Shown here: in pieces, positions 34,501-48,500 of the stretch
How the letters are laid out: each line of letters begins with the position of its first letter
Numbering within the stretch: the stretch's first letter is position 1
Origin: Cenococcum geophilum 1.58
Lineage: Eukaryota; Ascomycota; Dothideomycetes; Gloniales; Gloniaceae
NCBI GenBank assembly: GCA_001692895.1
Contig: KV748189.1
Location: forward strand, 62,001 to 126,000
Length of the DNA: 64,000 nucleotides
Direction of reading: 5' to 3'
Program-made: the position numbers and the translations under genes
The notes under the pieces: generated by a model
Database searches by the model: none
What the model was told of the DNA's origin: nothing
The model's input: the letters and a program-made list of their open reading frames with translations, nothing else

Positions 34501-35745
34501 AACCCGTAGCCCTTTACTTATGGGACATTTTATAAGCCTACGTATAGTCTAATACCTACCTAAGTAGGGACATCTTTATACGACTACCCCTTAAGCTTAA
34601 TTTATAACTAGGAACAATTTTATAGGTTATAAAACCCCTTTATAAAGTACCAAAAGCTAAAAACCACTGGTTTAAAACGTATTACTAGTATTACGTTAGT
34701 AAACTTAAAATAGAATAGTTAACCTACAACCCCTGCCTCCTATACACCCTATTAAACGGCTTTAGTATTATTAGACTCTAAACGGATAATACTATCTTCT
34801 TAGCGGACCGGACTTTTGCGGACGCTAAAGAGATAAAACTATAAGAGGTAAAGTTCTTAGTAAAGCCGTAAGAGTAGTTAACTAAGTAGACTCTAATTAA
34901 GTTTAATAGAGGCTTAATTATATAAAAGGGTAATTTAATCTAGCTGACTTAGGAACGCCAAGCTTAAAACCTAAGGCTTATTATAGTAAAGCCTACGGAC
35001 CTTACTAGTTCCTATAGAGAGACCTATAAGACCGTAAATATAAAGGACTAATACGTCGCCTAGCGCATAAGAGGCGCCTATATTGCCATAGTTTACCAAC
35101 CCAAATCTGCCTACGATCTATCCTTTATAGCCCAGGTAATAGATCTACAAGAGAAAAATATTAAGCAGCTAAATAAGCGTATTTAGTGGCAAATTGACAA
35201 TACAATAAGAGGACTTACTTTTGTACCACTAGACCTAAATTCCCTTAGCCTACTAGCATTTATAGACGCCTCCTTTACTAATAATAGGGACCTATTATTA
35301 CAAATTGGCTTTATAATTGTACTTACGGACCGTAGTTAAGACGCAAATATACTGTACTAGTTTTTAATTAAATGCAAATAAGTAACCCGCAGTATACTAG
35401 CTTCTAAGCTATACGCACTAGCTTATAGCTTCGATATAAGAGCCGCAATTAAATTAACAATCTAGAAGATCCTATAATTAAAGCAATTACCCCTAGTTTT
35501 ATGCACCAATTTAAAGTCCCTTTATGACTATATAGTTAAACTAGGTATAACATAGGAGAAGAGGCTTATAGTTAACCTAATGTGCTTACGTCAGGCCTAT
35601 AAACGACGCGAGATTATAGAGGTTAAATGGATTAGTAGCGAAGACAACCTAGTAGACGCTATAACTAAGGCAAAGCCGTGCCAAGCTCTTAAAACCCTAA
35701 TTAATATAAATAAGCTCGACCTAAAGGTTATAGAATAGGTGGAAC
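31574..35745 (+). pseudogene. Copia gag(part)-protease-integrase-RT-RNase H relic
   Basis: Continues the gag interrupted at 13555. A protease near 32577-32620 has DIGASKKSTIGYG (active site D-[ST]-G-A). Integrase core at about 33110-33700 includes YVDIIYINGS and WTS-INTYLRPSKYIT. The RT at about 34280-35100 has FNLRFINKIKHP, YNPCLLYTLL and QTDNTIFLAD (34782 onwards; the fungal family has TDD). RNase H at about 35235-35720 has AFIDASFTNN and IEVKWISSEDNLVDAITKAK. Stops at Gln and Trp positions occur throughout. It is non-functional. Confidence 0.8.
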
Positions 35746-35969
35746 AAGACTAACGGAGCATGCATAGTTTATTTACGGCCCGTTAGAAGGCCGTACGGTT
35801 TATTTTACGGACCGTAAACAGGACTTATAGTTAGCTTAGAGCACCGTTTAGAAGGCAGCCCAGAAGGCACCTTAGGAGGGATTTCCTATGTATTTTTTTT
35901 GTGTTTTACGGCTCTGTTAAAGCGATTACGGAGGTTATATACAAGCAAGCCATATCCAAGTGCCGATAG

Positions 35970-36189
35970 TATATAATTATAGCACGTAGTATGCCAAACG
36001 CGTAGTTACGCGTTTGGTGCACTAACTACTTAAATGCTAACTAATTAGGGGGAGGCGCGTCAGTATATAGACTACGTAGTCTACCTTAATAGAATTAACA
36101 GTCACTACCATCCAAAAGAGTATACGATACTATACGTATTTCGTGCCCCTAGATATAACTCGCCTTATATTATTAAATTGATACAAACA
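35970..36189 (+). repeat. 3' LTR of outer Copia
   Basis: 220 bp, paired with 12227-12446 and followed by the CTATA duplication. Its opening dinucleotide is TA in place of TG. Confidence 0.85.
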
Positions 36190-36194
36190 CTATA

Positions 36195-38748
36195 ATTTAT
36201 TTAATTAATTAATTGGTTGTTTTAAGGATATACACTATAAGGTTTTTAGTAGGAGGGTTAAATAGTTTAGAATGAAGTAGGGTCTAATTTTAGTAAGAGC
36301 GCGCTTCTTCTAATGCTGGCGCGTCTTGTAAGCGTTAGGTTAGGGTATTAGGCTTCTAACCTTAAATGCTTAGGCGGTACGTAATTAAGAATTAAAAGCG
36401 TATTAGATATTCTAACTAGTAGGCCTAATGATAACTTAGCTATTTTATAGTTGTAAAGTACTATAGGTTTTTATAGTCGCTAGGGACCTTAATTAGAAAT
36501 CTAGCGCCTTCTAGTTTAGGTGCCATTGCTTAAAGCATCTAATAATAGCTAGTAATTCTTTATTATAGATCTTATAATTATATTTAGTAGGGCTTAGTTA
36601 CTTTAAAAAGTATACTATAGGGTGTAATACTCCTTCTTTATTATATTAAGACAGAATACCTCTAGTAATGTAATTAGATAAGTCGGCTTCTATAATACTT
36701 ATTTATTCTAGGTTAAAGTATTAGAGTATAGGTATAATAGTAAATATAACCTTTAAATAAGCAAAAGCCTTCTTATATTCCTTATTAAAGATAAAAGCTT
36801 TATCCTTTTAGGTTAGAGTAATAAGGGGTAAAACTAGAGCGGAGAAGTTATTAATAAACTATTAGTAGAAATTGGCAAATCTTATAAGGGCTCTTATATC
36901 CTTAACGTTCTTAAGTTCTTACTAGTTTATAATTACTTTAACTTTCTTTAGGTCTATTTATATGCTATTTATAGAAATAAGAAGCCTAAGGTATAGGACT
37001 TCTATTTTATAAAATTCGTATTTATTTATATTTAATTATAGACTAGCTCCTTATAGGGCTTATAGAATAAAATTAACGTATTTCTAATATTTGGTTAGGT
37101 TATTACTATATATTAGAATATCGTTAATATAAGTAGTATAGAAGATGTCTAGGTAGGGACGTAGGGTATTATTTATATAATGTTAAAACGAGCTCAGAGC
37201 ATTTGCGAGGCTAAATAACGTTACTAAGTATTTAAATAATCTATACCGAGTACAAAATATAGTAAGCTATTTATCTCCTTTTACTATATAGAGGCGATTA
37301 AATACAGAGATAATATTAAGCTTTATATAGTAGCGAGCCTTACTTAGTCGGTTTAGTGTCTTCTATATTAATAGGATTGGATATTAGTTCTTAACAGTAA
37401 TAGTATTAAGAGCTTAGTAGTCTATATAGAAGTATAAACCGCCGCCAGGTTTTTTTAATAAAGATTACTAATACGGCTATAGGCGATAAGATTACTCTAA
37501 TAAATCCTTTGCTTAGGTTCTTGTCTAAATACTTCTATAGTACTTAGAGTTCGTTTTAGGATATCCTATATAGGGGTCTAAATCTAGGCTGCTTTCCTTC
37601 TTTAAGTATAATCGGTATTCTGGTAGCTTATCGGCTTCCTTTTATAAGAATACCTTTAGGCGCTTATAGTACTCTACTAGTACCTTTATAGTAGGGTTAG
37701 TGTGCTTTTTTAATGCTAAGGCCTTCTTAATATTAGCTATAGTAATAGCGAAGATTATATATTTAGGTTTTTTAGTAAGTTACGCTAGCGGGGTAGCTCT
37801 AATTATATAGATATCTAGGGCGTTAAGCGGGCTCTAGTCGTCCGTAGTTTCTTATATAGTTCCTTACTTAATTTTAGGTTTAGTATTAGGTATAGAGTTG
37901 GTATTAGATTCGGGTTTAGGTTCTTTAAGTATCCTTTTTATAGTAGAATGCTAGTCCTTCTAATATCTTTACGTAGTGAGCTTAAGCTTCTACCTAGCTT
38001 TAGGCAGTATAGTACTTAGAGTTAATTTACGGGGTTTAGTGGAATTTTTAGGTCCTTAGTAGATATTAGTAGAAATCTTATATTAATAGAATTTAGTAGA
38101 ATTCCTAGGTTAGTGGAATCTGGTAGATTCCTTAAGCATAAGGTGGATATTAGTAGAATTTTTAGGTATAGGGTAGATAGTTATAGAAAATTTAGACTAG
38201 TAGATTTTAGTAGATTTTTTAGATTTTAGTTCTAGGTCTAAGTAGTAAGTTATAAGGCACTTCTGCTTATAACAGAAGGTGGTAAATAGAAGCTTAAGGT
38301 TGTTTTAATTAATAGTTACCTTATATAGCTTTATTTAGGATTATTAAAGGATTATTAAATAACTTAGGGTAGTAATAAAAGGTTTAATTAGTTCTTTATA
38401 GTTTAAGTATTAAAGTCTTAGGTATACTATATAGGTAATTTAGCCTAAGACCGTACGTTTACTATTAAATCTAAATATATTAATATACCGGTTAAGGGGA
38501 ATTAAGGTAAAACTATTATCTTATATAAAGATCTTATTAATAAATCCTATGCTACTAGCTCCTATATTAATTAGGACTTAAGTATTAGCCTATTAATTAT
38601 TCTAGTAAAGATAATAATTAATAGTTATACTATAATCCTAAAAGTTAGAGTTTATAATATTTAAAGTATTTAATAAGATTCTAAGGTGGGGCCGTGTTAA
38701 AGAGCGACTTAACTTTAGGATATGCCTTTTAGTAGTAAGTAAGAAGGG
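36195..38748 (-). pseudogene. Truncated Gypsy relic (protease-RT-RNase H)
   Basis: Read leftward from 38700. A protease near 38430-38600 has INIGASSIGFINK (active site from DSGA). RT follows, with TYINDILIYS at about 37110-37135 (from YLDD). RNase H at about 36400-36640 has YNYKIYNKELLAIIRCFKQW. No LTR or gag remains. The left edge is where the outer Copia inserted, so the rest of this element may lie in 11281-12226. The right edge is the insertion point of the Gypsy at 38749. Many stops; it is the oldest layer here. Confidence 0.7.
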
Positions 38749-39166
38749 TGTTACGGACCTTATATCAGTAGTAGTATAACTACTAAAAATGGATATAAAT
38801 AGGTTAGTTAAGATAGTATAGGAGGCGCTGGAACCGATTAAGCTATAGGATAAGAGGTAGCTAAGTTATATAGCTAGTTATATTATAAGTTCGGAATATA
38901 GGAACGTAGAAACGTAGAAACGTAACGTACTAACGTACTAATATACTAACGTACTAAACCTTTACTATAGGGAGGAGTTATATATTTAAGGACACACGGT
39001 CTCTATAGATAGTTTCTCTTCTTTATAGTAAATCTTAAAATATAATTAGAGTTAATCTATTAGGTAACCACTCTACCAGTTATATTTACGTTATTAATTA
39101 TTCTATACCTATATACCTAGCCTATTAATAAGTCTACCGTAGTATTTCCTATAAGGCTTTATTATA
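38749..39166 (+). repeat. 5' LTR of outer Gypsy
   Basis: 418 bp, containing a small array of CGTACTAA/CGTAGAAA units near 38905-38960. It pairs with 59385-59795, which has fewer units of that array. Confidence 0.82.
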
Positions 39167-40172
39167 TATTTACTACTAAGGTTATAGTAAAAGAAGTTAA
39201 ATAATATGCTACTAAAAGTAGTAGTTACGATAGCGTTAACAGCAGCAACTATATTAGGATTAGGTAACGACACTAGTATAGTAAATACTAACTCTTAGCT
39301 AGTTACGGTTAGACAATTATAAGCTATAGTTAATTAATTAACAGATAATAACAGGATATTTAAAGAAAGGATTAACGGGATTGGAGTAGTAAAGATTAAG
39401 CTACTATCTATTAATCGATTCTTAGGGGAGAAGTTAAAACTTAAAGAATTCCTTATATAGATGCACTTTAAGGTTATATAAGAGGGAGCGAAGCTAGCAA
39501 CAGCTATAGACTAAATAGCCTATATAGGACTATTTCTAATAGAAAGGGCACTTAAGTAGTTTAAGCCTTATTTTATAGAGATATAGGAAAACGGTATAGC
39601 AACTATTAACTAAGAAGTATAATATATGTTTGCTAGTTAGAATGGGTTTATAGAATACCTAACGTAAATATTTAGAGACCTAGAGGTAACCACTATAGTA
39701 AAATAAAAGCTTTAAAACCTAGTATAACGAACTTTAGTAATTAAGTACATAATATAGTTTTAGATATTAGCTATATAAGTTAAATAGAATAATAAGGCGC
39801 TTATAGAATAGTATAAATAAGGACTTAGAGTAAAAGTCTAGGATATAATTATTCTAATAGAAGATACAGATACTTTTAGGGAATTAATTAATTAAGCAAT
39901 TAAGATTAACAATAGGATTTACTAAAGAGAGTAGACTAAGAAGGGTTAGGATAAAGTTCTATAGTTATATAAAGCGTAAGGTATATAATAATAGAGTTAA
40001 AGTTAGAAACTATAATATAGCGTAGAGCCAATAGACCTAAGTAGTACTAAAGAAAATAAGAAATAAAATAAATAAAATATAGAAACCTAGAGGATAAGAA
40101 TTAAGTAATTAAAGGGTTAAGAAGTAGAGGCTAAATTAGGGATCTTAGTAGCAGAAGACGTTTAGGCGAACT
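39167..40172 (+). pseudogene. Gypsy gag relic
   Basis: Degraded gag reading on the plus strand. It has LKEFLI-MHFKVI at about 39440-39480 and EQYKQGLRVKVQDIIILIEDTDTFRELIN-like segments at about 39800-39900 (shortened here because stops intervene). This is the familiar fungal Gypsy gag pattern. The frame is cut at 40172 by the insertion of the minus-strand Gypsy and resumes at 53460. Confidence 0.7.
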
Positions 40173-40177
40173 CTATA

Positions 40178-40508
40178 TATAAAAGGCCAGCCTAACTAGA
40201 ACGTATAATTATCTAATTAACAGTATTACTAGTAAGTAGAAGGTAAGTTAAAGGTACGTTAAAGGTAAGTAGAAGGTAGAATAAGTTTTTACGTATTAAA
40301 GGACAAATACTTCTAACCACTTCTATTTAGAGACTAATTGCTAGTTCTTTCCTAGAGGGGAACTAGCTTCCTATATATTTCTTTTAAGACGCTAGTAAAA
40401 CCTTTTACCCCTAACCTATTTAACTATTTCTTCTAAAATATAGATAGGATATAGATAAAACCTCCTACCGTCTTATTAGATATATACCTCCTAGGGGATT
40501 CCGTTACA
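40178..40508 (-). repeat. 3' LTR of minus-strand Gypsy (nest 2)
   Basis: 331 bp, paired with 53124-53454 and differing mainly by transitions. It contains repeated AAGGTAAGT/AAGGTACGT units near 40240-40275. Confidence 0.85.
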
Positions 40509-42600
40509 ATTACCTCCCCTTTTAGGGTCTTAGTCCTTTAAGACTTTACCTCTACTAAGCTTTTATAGAGTTCCGGCTAAAACCACTAGGGAAACCCTTA
40601 GTAGAAAGGTACCCTATAATACGGCTTATCGCCAGCTTTTTACTAGCGCGGAATTTTACTTTATCTTTTATTTCTCTACTCTTCTCCTACCCTAGCTTCT
40701 TATAGTGCTTTTATAATAGGATTTTAATAATAGTAATAAAAATTTAGTAGGATTTACCTCTCTAATTTTAAGAATTTATTATAAATAGATCTGGAGGTTA
40801 TCTGGTATAACGCGTTAACTAACTACTATCCCTATTTACCTAAATAGGTTTTAATAATAACGTCTTTTATTTTAATTTCTTTCTATTTATAAGTTGTCGT
40901 CTCTTATACGTCCTTCTATTAACAACACTATTCGTCTTATTTTTAAATAGGCTGTTTTTATTATATCTTGCCTTTTAGCTTCTATATCTCTAGCCGCACT
41001 TTTATTACTACCTCGTTATCTTTTCTTAACGCGTTTATAAGTAATAGGATCCCTACCTTATCTCTTATAACAATGCTAACTTCTTAGAGTATTCTCTTAT
41101 AATGGCTTGTGGTCCTTCTACGCGTCCCTAAACTAGCAGTAGTATTATTTCTCTCTTAGTAACGCCCTAGACAGCGTCTATTACTTCTATAGCAGTTTCC
41201 CTAAAATACTATTATTGCTACGTTTATACTCTTACGCAGGATCCTTCCTATGTCTATAAGATGCCTTACTCTAGTAAAAATAAATTTAAGTGCTCCTATT
41301 ACTGTAGTAAGAGAAAAACCTACGTCTTAGTATTTCCTATTCTGTCTTATTTTAGATTTTGCTAATTATACTAAATCCCCGCTATTTATATATATAAGAC
41401 TTATAGGCTCTAACGCGCTATCTAAGATTTCTGCTAATATCCTAATAGTAACAAGTAGGGATAGAAGGTGTCTTCCCTCACTTATAGACTTTTTAATTTA
41501 ATAAGGGTTTTCACTACTATAGAGATATAATAATCTTAGATATATAGTGTCTAGGAGCGTATATACAAATAGCTTACCTTTATTAATAATAATATTCGCA
41601 CTCTTACGCGGGCTACTTTAGCTAGGTAAGTTTCTCTAGTAACTTACTTAGGAACTATACTAACTTTTTTAGCTAACGTCTCTCTAATCCCTACTTAGAC
41701 GCCGATTTGGAACCTAAATATATTAAGGATAGCGATAAAGGTTAAGATAAACGTTCTCCTTACTAGTTTCCTACCTATACTAGTCCTTCTAGTACCCATT
41801 ATTCTAAGAAGAATATTAATAGAAGTACTAATAATTCTAGGGATAAAGGAGCTAATAATACCGTTAATAATAACGTTAAGATAGAAGAGGAGGCTCCTAT
41901 TACTACTATTAGTATTTAAGTTATTACCTAGCTCTTTCCTTTTTATTATAGAATAGCTTTATATAGTGCTTCTTAGGTGCCTCTAGAATGCCCTATTATT
42001 AGGAATTAACTTTATACTTTAGGGATGCCTTTATTCTAAGCTTCGGTAACAATTCTTATAAGATAGTACGCTACTATAATCCCTATATATAATAAACAGG
42101 TGGTATTCCTATAGGTACTTTATAATTTTTTATAATTTTTAATTCTTTATAGGCTGTCCTTTTGCTCCTCTTTATATTATTAACTCTACTACGTATCTCT
42201 AGTGCTAGACTAGATATTCTTCTTTTATCCTTAGGGGGTCCTTCTAAATCCCCAAGGCCTTTTCTTATATTGCTACTACTTATTCTTAAATAGCGTCTTC
42301 TTTAGATAGTATCCCTAGTAGTTCTCCTATGGGTCCTATAGGCTTCCCCTTATAGGGTTTTAGGATCCCTATTATAATAGCAAAACGTTTCCGTTCTTAA
42401 TGCCTATGCTTAACCTTATGGTTTTAATTTATAGGGTTTTCCCTATTATCTTATCTGTAGTATATCCGGAACCATTACTAAATCTTTACCTTTAGTTCTT
42501 AGGAAGGTTTTAATTACTATATTATATTCCGGCTAAAGGTGCTCCTTAGGTTCCTAACTATTATACGCCTAAGAGTATCTTTTCTAGCAAACTAAAAATT
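40509..42600 (-). other. Degraded 3' region of minus-strand Gypsy
   Basis: About 2 kb between the integrase end and the 3' LTR. Strongly RIP-altered and rich in stops in all frames. It may include the integrase C-terminus and a long 3' untranslated part. No domain is recognised. Confidence 0.4.
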
Positions 42601-45144
42601 TGCGCTTCTTTTAACGCCATCTTTAGTCTAAAATATCTTCTATATTCTATTTTAGTTCCCTATTAATTTTACTAGGTAGTAGCGGTTCTGCACTATCTCT
42701 TCTCTAATATAGCTCTAGTAAGGAAATATAAAATATAAGATATATTAGGTATAATTTTAGCAATTCTAATTTATAGGCTTAATTTCCTTTAGTTTTCCTA
42801 ACTATCTTAAAGGGTCTGAGCCACTAGTAATCCAGCTTCTTCTTAATACGTTTTATTTAGATATTTTTTATAAATAGTAAAACTTCGTCTCCTATCTTAA
42901 ATTCTTTTAGTATATATTTTTTATTATAGTACCTTTTTTATATAGCCTAGGCGTTTAGCAAGTGCTTTTTAAGTTCTTCTCTACGAATTCTTATTTACTT
43001 AATTCTCTCGGACGCTGCTAGTGCCTCCCTTTTAGGAATAATATCCTTAATGTTCTAGGGGTTATTTACTTTTACCCCAAATAATGCTTTATAAGGGGTC
43101 ATTTTTATACTACTATAGATGCTTATATTATATATATACTGCGCTAGAGCCAACTATAATATCTAATTATCCTATTAATAATTAATATAGTAGCGGAGGT
43201 AGTGTTCTAATAACGCATTTAGACGCTCTATTAGCCCGTCTATTTATAAATAGAAGGTAGTACTTATCCTTTACCGTATTTTTAATAAGAGATAGAATAA
43301 AGACTAAAATGCACTGTTAAATACGGTACCTCTATTAGATATGATTCCCCTTAGCATACTAAATAAGAGCTACCGTTCTAAAAATAGGTCTGCCAGTTCT
43401 GCTACTTTAATTATTATTATAATAGCAAAGTATCTTAAAAACTTTGTATACCTATTAATAATTATTAGAGTAGTGTTAGTAACCTCTCTAGTTCTTATCT
43501 TAGTAGGGGGTAAGCCTATAATAAAATCCATTATTAATTCTAATATAGGTCCCTATGGAATAGGAAGCACTAATAACTTACTATATAGGCAATGCCTAGA
43601 TATCTATATCCTTTAGCACGTATTATACCTTAATATATAGTCCTTAACCTCTTTAGATATTTCGTCCTAAAAGTATTTCCTTTAAATAGCTTTAAGGGTT
43701 CTGTTGGCACCGTAGTAACCCCTAAAAGGGTTATTATAAAAGACCTTTAAAATTTTATCTTAAATCGCTTAGTCCTTTAGGATATATATAGCACCCTTAA
43801 AGCGTAATAGACCCTTTTAGTCTTACTACTATAGCTTCTTAGTAACTCTGGCTAAGTTAGTCTCCACTATATCTTTTTACCTCTTCCTAGAGGCGAAGGC
43901 GTTCCTTTATTAAGCTTAAAGAAAAAGATCTAAAAAGGTTTTATATAGATTAATTACTTTTATTTTACCTGTCGCTATTATAAACTTAAGGCGTAACACG
44001 AGACGTTTTAAACCATTAGTGCTAGTAGATTCTCCTACCGTTATATAGTGTGCTATACTACAGATAAGTATCTTGCCTATCCCCCTTAGATCCAAAAACT
44101 TATAGCTAATACGCTATTAAGTCAAAGGTGCCGCGACACCTCTAGCATATCCCGTAGAATTCTCGCTAATTCTAAGGTACGCTAACTTTATAACGTCTAC
44201 TTAGTCTATAACCTAGTCTATAACTATATCCTATAGCTCTATAATTATATCGCTTTATAGCTGCATTACTAGGACCTCTGCCCTACTATAAAATTCTATA
44301 GTTCTAGGGAAAGAGTCTTCTTTCTTTTTACGCAAATTTTGTAATATAGGGATTATTTCCCCTATGCTATCCTAGATCCTCCCTATCTTATAATCCGGAC
44401 GTCTTAACAACCTATTAGTAGGATTTATCTTTTCTAGGCGGTACATAATTTTAAAGTTATACTATAATAGTACCTCTACCTATCTCGCTTATTAACTACT
44501 TAACACCTTTATAGTTATAAAGTATTCTAGGTTGTTATAGTCTATAAGAACTTTAATAGGATAATTGCTTCCTATATAATAATATCGCCAATACTTTATT
44601 ACTATAATTATCGCGAGTAGCTCCTAGTTCTGTATTATATAACGCTGCTCTATAGGGGTTATTTTCCTTAACCAAAACGCTACAGGATGCTATTCTCCGT
44701 CTTTTAATTAAGATATAATTGCCTTTAGGGTAAAGCCGGATATATTTGTTTTAAGGTATATATAGCTCCTAGTAAAAGTATATTAAAATAGGCGCTGATA
44801 TAAATAAATCCTTTAACCAGTCTATTGCCTACTTAGTAGCTTCCCTAAATATAAAGGGTCCTAACTTCTTGCTATTCTTAGATCCTTTTAATAAATTAGT
44901 AATTAGGAGTATTATTTATAAATAGTAAATAATAAACCTTTAGTAGAAGTTCGCTATGCCTAAGAAAACCTATACTTCTCTAAATATTATAGGGTATAGC
45001 CATTCCCTAATAGCGTCTACCCGGCTTTTCACTATTAACACTCCGTTAACGCTAACGATAAAGCTTAGAAAATTAATACTAGTAATATAAAACGAGTATT
45101 TTTTTAGGTTTATATAGAGCTTATATTCCTATAGTCTTTTAAGT
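42600..45144 (-). pseudogene. Gypsy RT(3' part)-RNase H-integrase relic
   Basis: Read leftward from 45144. The first part continues the RT interrupted at 50703: LKRL-EYKLYINLKKYSFYITSINFLSFI (broken by a stop) leads to AIREW and VFLGIANFY. RNase H is expected around 44000-44700, and integrase-type sequence continues to about 42700. The open frame at 43341-43616 on the plus strand is a shadow. Stops are at Gln/Trp positions. Confidence 0.65.
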
Positions 45145-45319
45145 TATCAGATAATCTATATCCTCTGTGGCGTAGGACGTGCACAAGTCACGTGCACGTG
45201 GCCCGTGCTTTATAAATATCTTCATCTAAGCCCAGGGGCCCTAGGTTAGGACATAATCAAGATCATTAATTAATCAACCCATTTTCATCAATAAATAGTT
45301 CTATATAAGTTATCTGACA
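45145..45319 (+). repeat. 5' LTR of innermost Copia
   Basis: 175 bp. It differs from its partner by about 19 bases, all transitions by my count, and has perfect inverted ends apart from TG-to-TA. It contains GTGCACAAGTCACGTGCACGTG, a near-palindrome. Confidence 0.88.
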
Positions 45320-45599
45320 GTTATAAGCCTAGTCCGCCAACACAAAAAGCTATTCAGCTATTACTTAATCATTTAAAGAAATTCCACCTTATCGTCACAA
45401 GACGACCCTAATCGAAATCCTACCTTAATTATCATAGGACGAGATTCCACGAGATTCCATAAGATTCCACTTTAATTATTAAAGGACAATCCTAATAATA
45501 AGGACGATCCTAATAACAAGGATAATCCTATCAATAAAATACTATCTTAATTCCTCCTTTATATATTAGTTAAATAACTCTACTAAGGTCGAGTTCGTC

Positions 45600-48500
45600 T
45601 ACCATAATTATCCTTAATAAGCCAGAAGACTGGGAGCAATAGATCTGGCAACTATAAGCCCTTATAGATAAACGAATTTGGGCCCACGTTAACCTAGACA
45701 AAAAAGCACCTTAATAAGGTCTACTATAAGAACCAGCCTATCTAGAAGTTATAGATTTTAATGAGAATGCAACCTTATATACATAGCTCTCAACAAATCA
45801 ACAGAGGGCGTACGAGAATAGTAGACAATAATATAACTAGGATATAAAGTATTTCCTAAAATAAGAAGAGCACCTTTAATAGATCCGCACCCAAATTACA
45901 TCCACAGTATTGATTTAGAAGAAGCTACTGCTTAACCCTTCCTTAACAGTTAAAGAATAGCTATTTTAACTAAAGGAGAACACAGAACCTACCTCGTTAT
46001 TCGTTAGGAAGAAGGTACAACACCAGTACATAGAAGCCCTTAAGGGGTTTAAATACTTGTCAAAATTAAATTAGTGGTTAGATTAATAGGAACATATAAT
46101 GGTACTAGGAAAGAAGTATAAGATCCCTTAAATATTAGATAGAATCTAGCTTTAAGAATTAGCAAAAGTTATTTAACCTTTTAGCAACGCCTACTGTATA
46201 AAGTATACTACCGAGTCAAATAACCCTTAGAAGTTAAGATCTTCCGAATACCGCAAAGTAGTAAAGGAGCTATAAGAAGGACTTAGAATACCCTTAAAGA
46301 AAGCCAATACTACTATAAAAGGGAGTACCTTTAATATAGACTTCGCAGAGCAAGCCATAATAGATCACTCTAATACTACTAAAGGTCTAGGGAAAGGAAC
46401 CTTAGCACGTACTAGACGCTTAAAGAGAGCCAGGTCACTAGTAGACAAGGAGACGTCCCGTAAGAAACTACTACCCGTATACTTAGCGTGCGAGAAATAA
46501 GGACATTCCCTATAAGACTATTAGTATTTATTTAAAGACAAGAGACCCAAAGGAGTTATAATCGGAGATACTCGCATCAAAAGGGTGCTTAAGAAGGTAG
46601 AAAAGAATAAGGATCTTACTAACTAAGTTATAAAGATCAAACTTAAAGAACAAGAAGACGAGGCTTAATAACGATAGGACGAGAGCTAGGAGATAGTTAA
46701 GATCAAGGGAGAAGCTAATGCGATATTCCTAGAATCGTTTTATACTGGTTAACCTCATCCACTAAAGCTATTAACTATTCTTGACTTAGGAACCACTCTC
46801 CATATCTTTAATAACCTCTCTCGTTTCTATAACTTTAGGAAAGCTCTAAGACTCGAATACGTTATCGCCGGTAGCTCAGAAGTGCCTATACTAGGCTACG
46901 GCGATGTTACTATTTAAGTCACAAAACCAGACAAGAGTAAGGGAATCCTATGTCTTAAGGACGTTGCCTTTTATACGGACTTTAATATAAATCTAGTGTT
47001 GTTCCGTCTACTTCGAAAATAAGGGTACTACTAGGACAATAAAGGAGAGAACAATCTTCTAGTTTAAAAGGATAACTTAGTCCTATATTAAATGGAAGAA
47101 CATTACAGATAATAGACTATTAAATACGTCCGACTAGGAAGTCTATTAGCGTTTAATATAAGCTAACTACTACGCTAACGAAAGCGCAAAGTATTATTAA
47201 AAAACGCTTATCTAGATTTAAAAGGAGATGCATATCTATAGTATCTGCGCCTAGGTTATCCAGGACCTATAAACCTTTATTATTTAGGTCTTAACGCCTT
47301 AGGAGTTAAGCTTTAAGGCCTAAAGACGACGGAATGTTAATATTATAGTCTCGCTAAAATTAAGCGTTAGGTCTTAAGAAGGTTCTTAAAATAGAAGATT
47401 AATAAACCCTATCTTAACCTTTATATTAACTAGACTAACCTTAAGGAAGCGCATGCCGGATTTATACAAGTTATGCTTATCCATAACACCTACTTAGGAA
47501 GATCCTTCCCATACTTTATAACAACGCACGGTAAGGAAAAGGAGACACTACAGGTGCTTAAAGATTTCGTCTAATAGATTCGTCTAAGGTATAACCTTAA
47601 AGTTAATACTATTAGATTAGACAATAAGCTAGGGAAAAGGAGAACCCTTAAATAGCTACGGACTTAAGGGATTATATTTAAGCCTTTAGCGCTATATACC
47701 TAAGCTTAGAACGGTACCGCCGAACGCTTAGGGGGTGTAATTATTAAGAGAGTATAAGTAATAAGAATTATTACTAATCTACCACACGACCTATAGAACG
47801 AGATAGTTAACTATACAGTCTACCTTTAAGATAGAACGCCACGGGAAAGCAACGGTTAGATATTGCTATATAAGAGGTTCTATACCTTCCTAGCCAATAA
47901 AAGATTAAGAAAGCCGCAACTAGCGCACCTAAAAGCCTACGGCTGTAGGGCGTACGCAATAACATCGGACGCCCAGCTAAGGAAAAAAAGGCTAAGCAAG
48001 CTAGATCCGCGAGCCCATATCGGCTATCTCGTCGGCTATAACTCTACCAATATCTACAGGATCTAGATCCTATATAAGGGTATCGTTATCTCTATAAGGG
48101 ATGTTATCTTTAACAAGAAGACGTTCTTTAACAGCAAGCGAACGGACATCTTAAAGGACCTACACGCTAAGTTAGATATACTAATTAAGAAGATTTAACT
48201 ACCTAATACCTAGACTAAGAACGAGGTCCTTCTAGAAGACAATAAAGTAGTATTTAAACCGTTAATTTAAGAGGAAGACGACAACATTAATAAGCCAGTT
48301 TAAGCCTTTAATAAGTTAGCAGATCTCGAGCTTGCAAGAGCTTTTAAAGATGCGTACTATACACCACCTCCAACAGAAGAAGACGAAGAATCTCTATATA
48401 CCTTTCACGTCGAGTATTCTACAAAGTCAGATATATAAGGTACTAATTAAGACGTCGCTCATTAAGTAGGAGATGCGTTTAATACTTAGGGAGTGTCTAA

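Larger units (their letters stand above)
12227..36189 (+). mobile_element. Copia LTR retrotransposon, outer shell of nest 1
   Basis: LTRs of 220 bp each (12227-12446 and 35970-36189) are flanked by a perfect 5-bp duplication CTATA (12222-12226 and 36190-36194). The LTRs differ by about a dozen transitions. The interior is interrupted once, at 13556-31573, by a LINE that itself carries more elements. Removing this leaves about 5.9 kb, normal for Copia. Gene order is gag, protease, integrase, RT, RNase H on the plus strand. Every frame is broken by RIP-type stops. Confidence 0.85.

Noticed and set aside
45145..45319. Palindromic GTGCACAAGTCACGTGCAC as a stand-alone regulatory site
   Set aside because: It is part of a Copia LTR and recurs, mutated, in the partner LTR.
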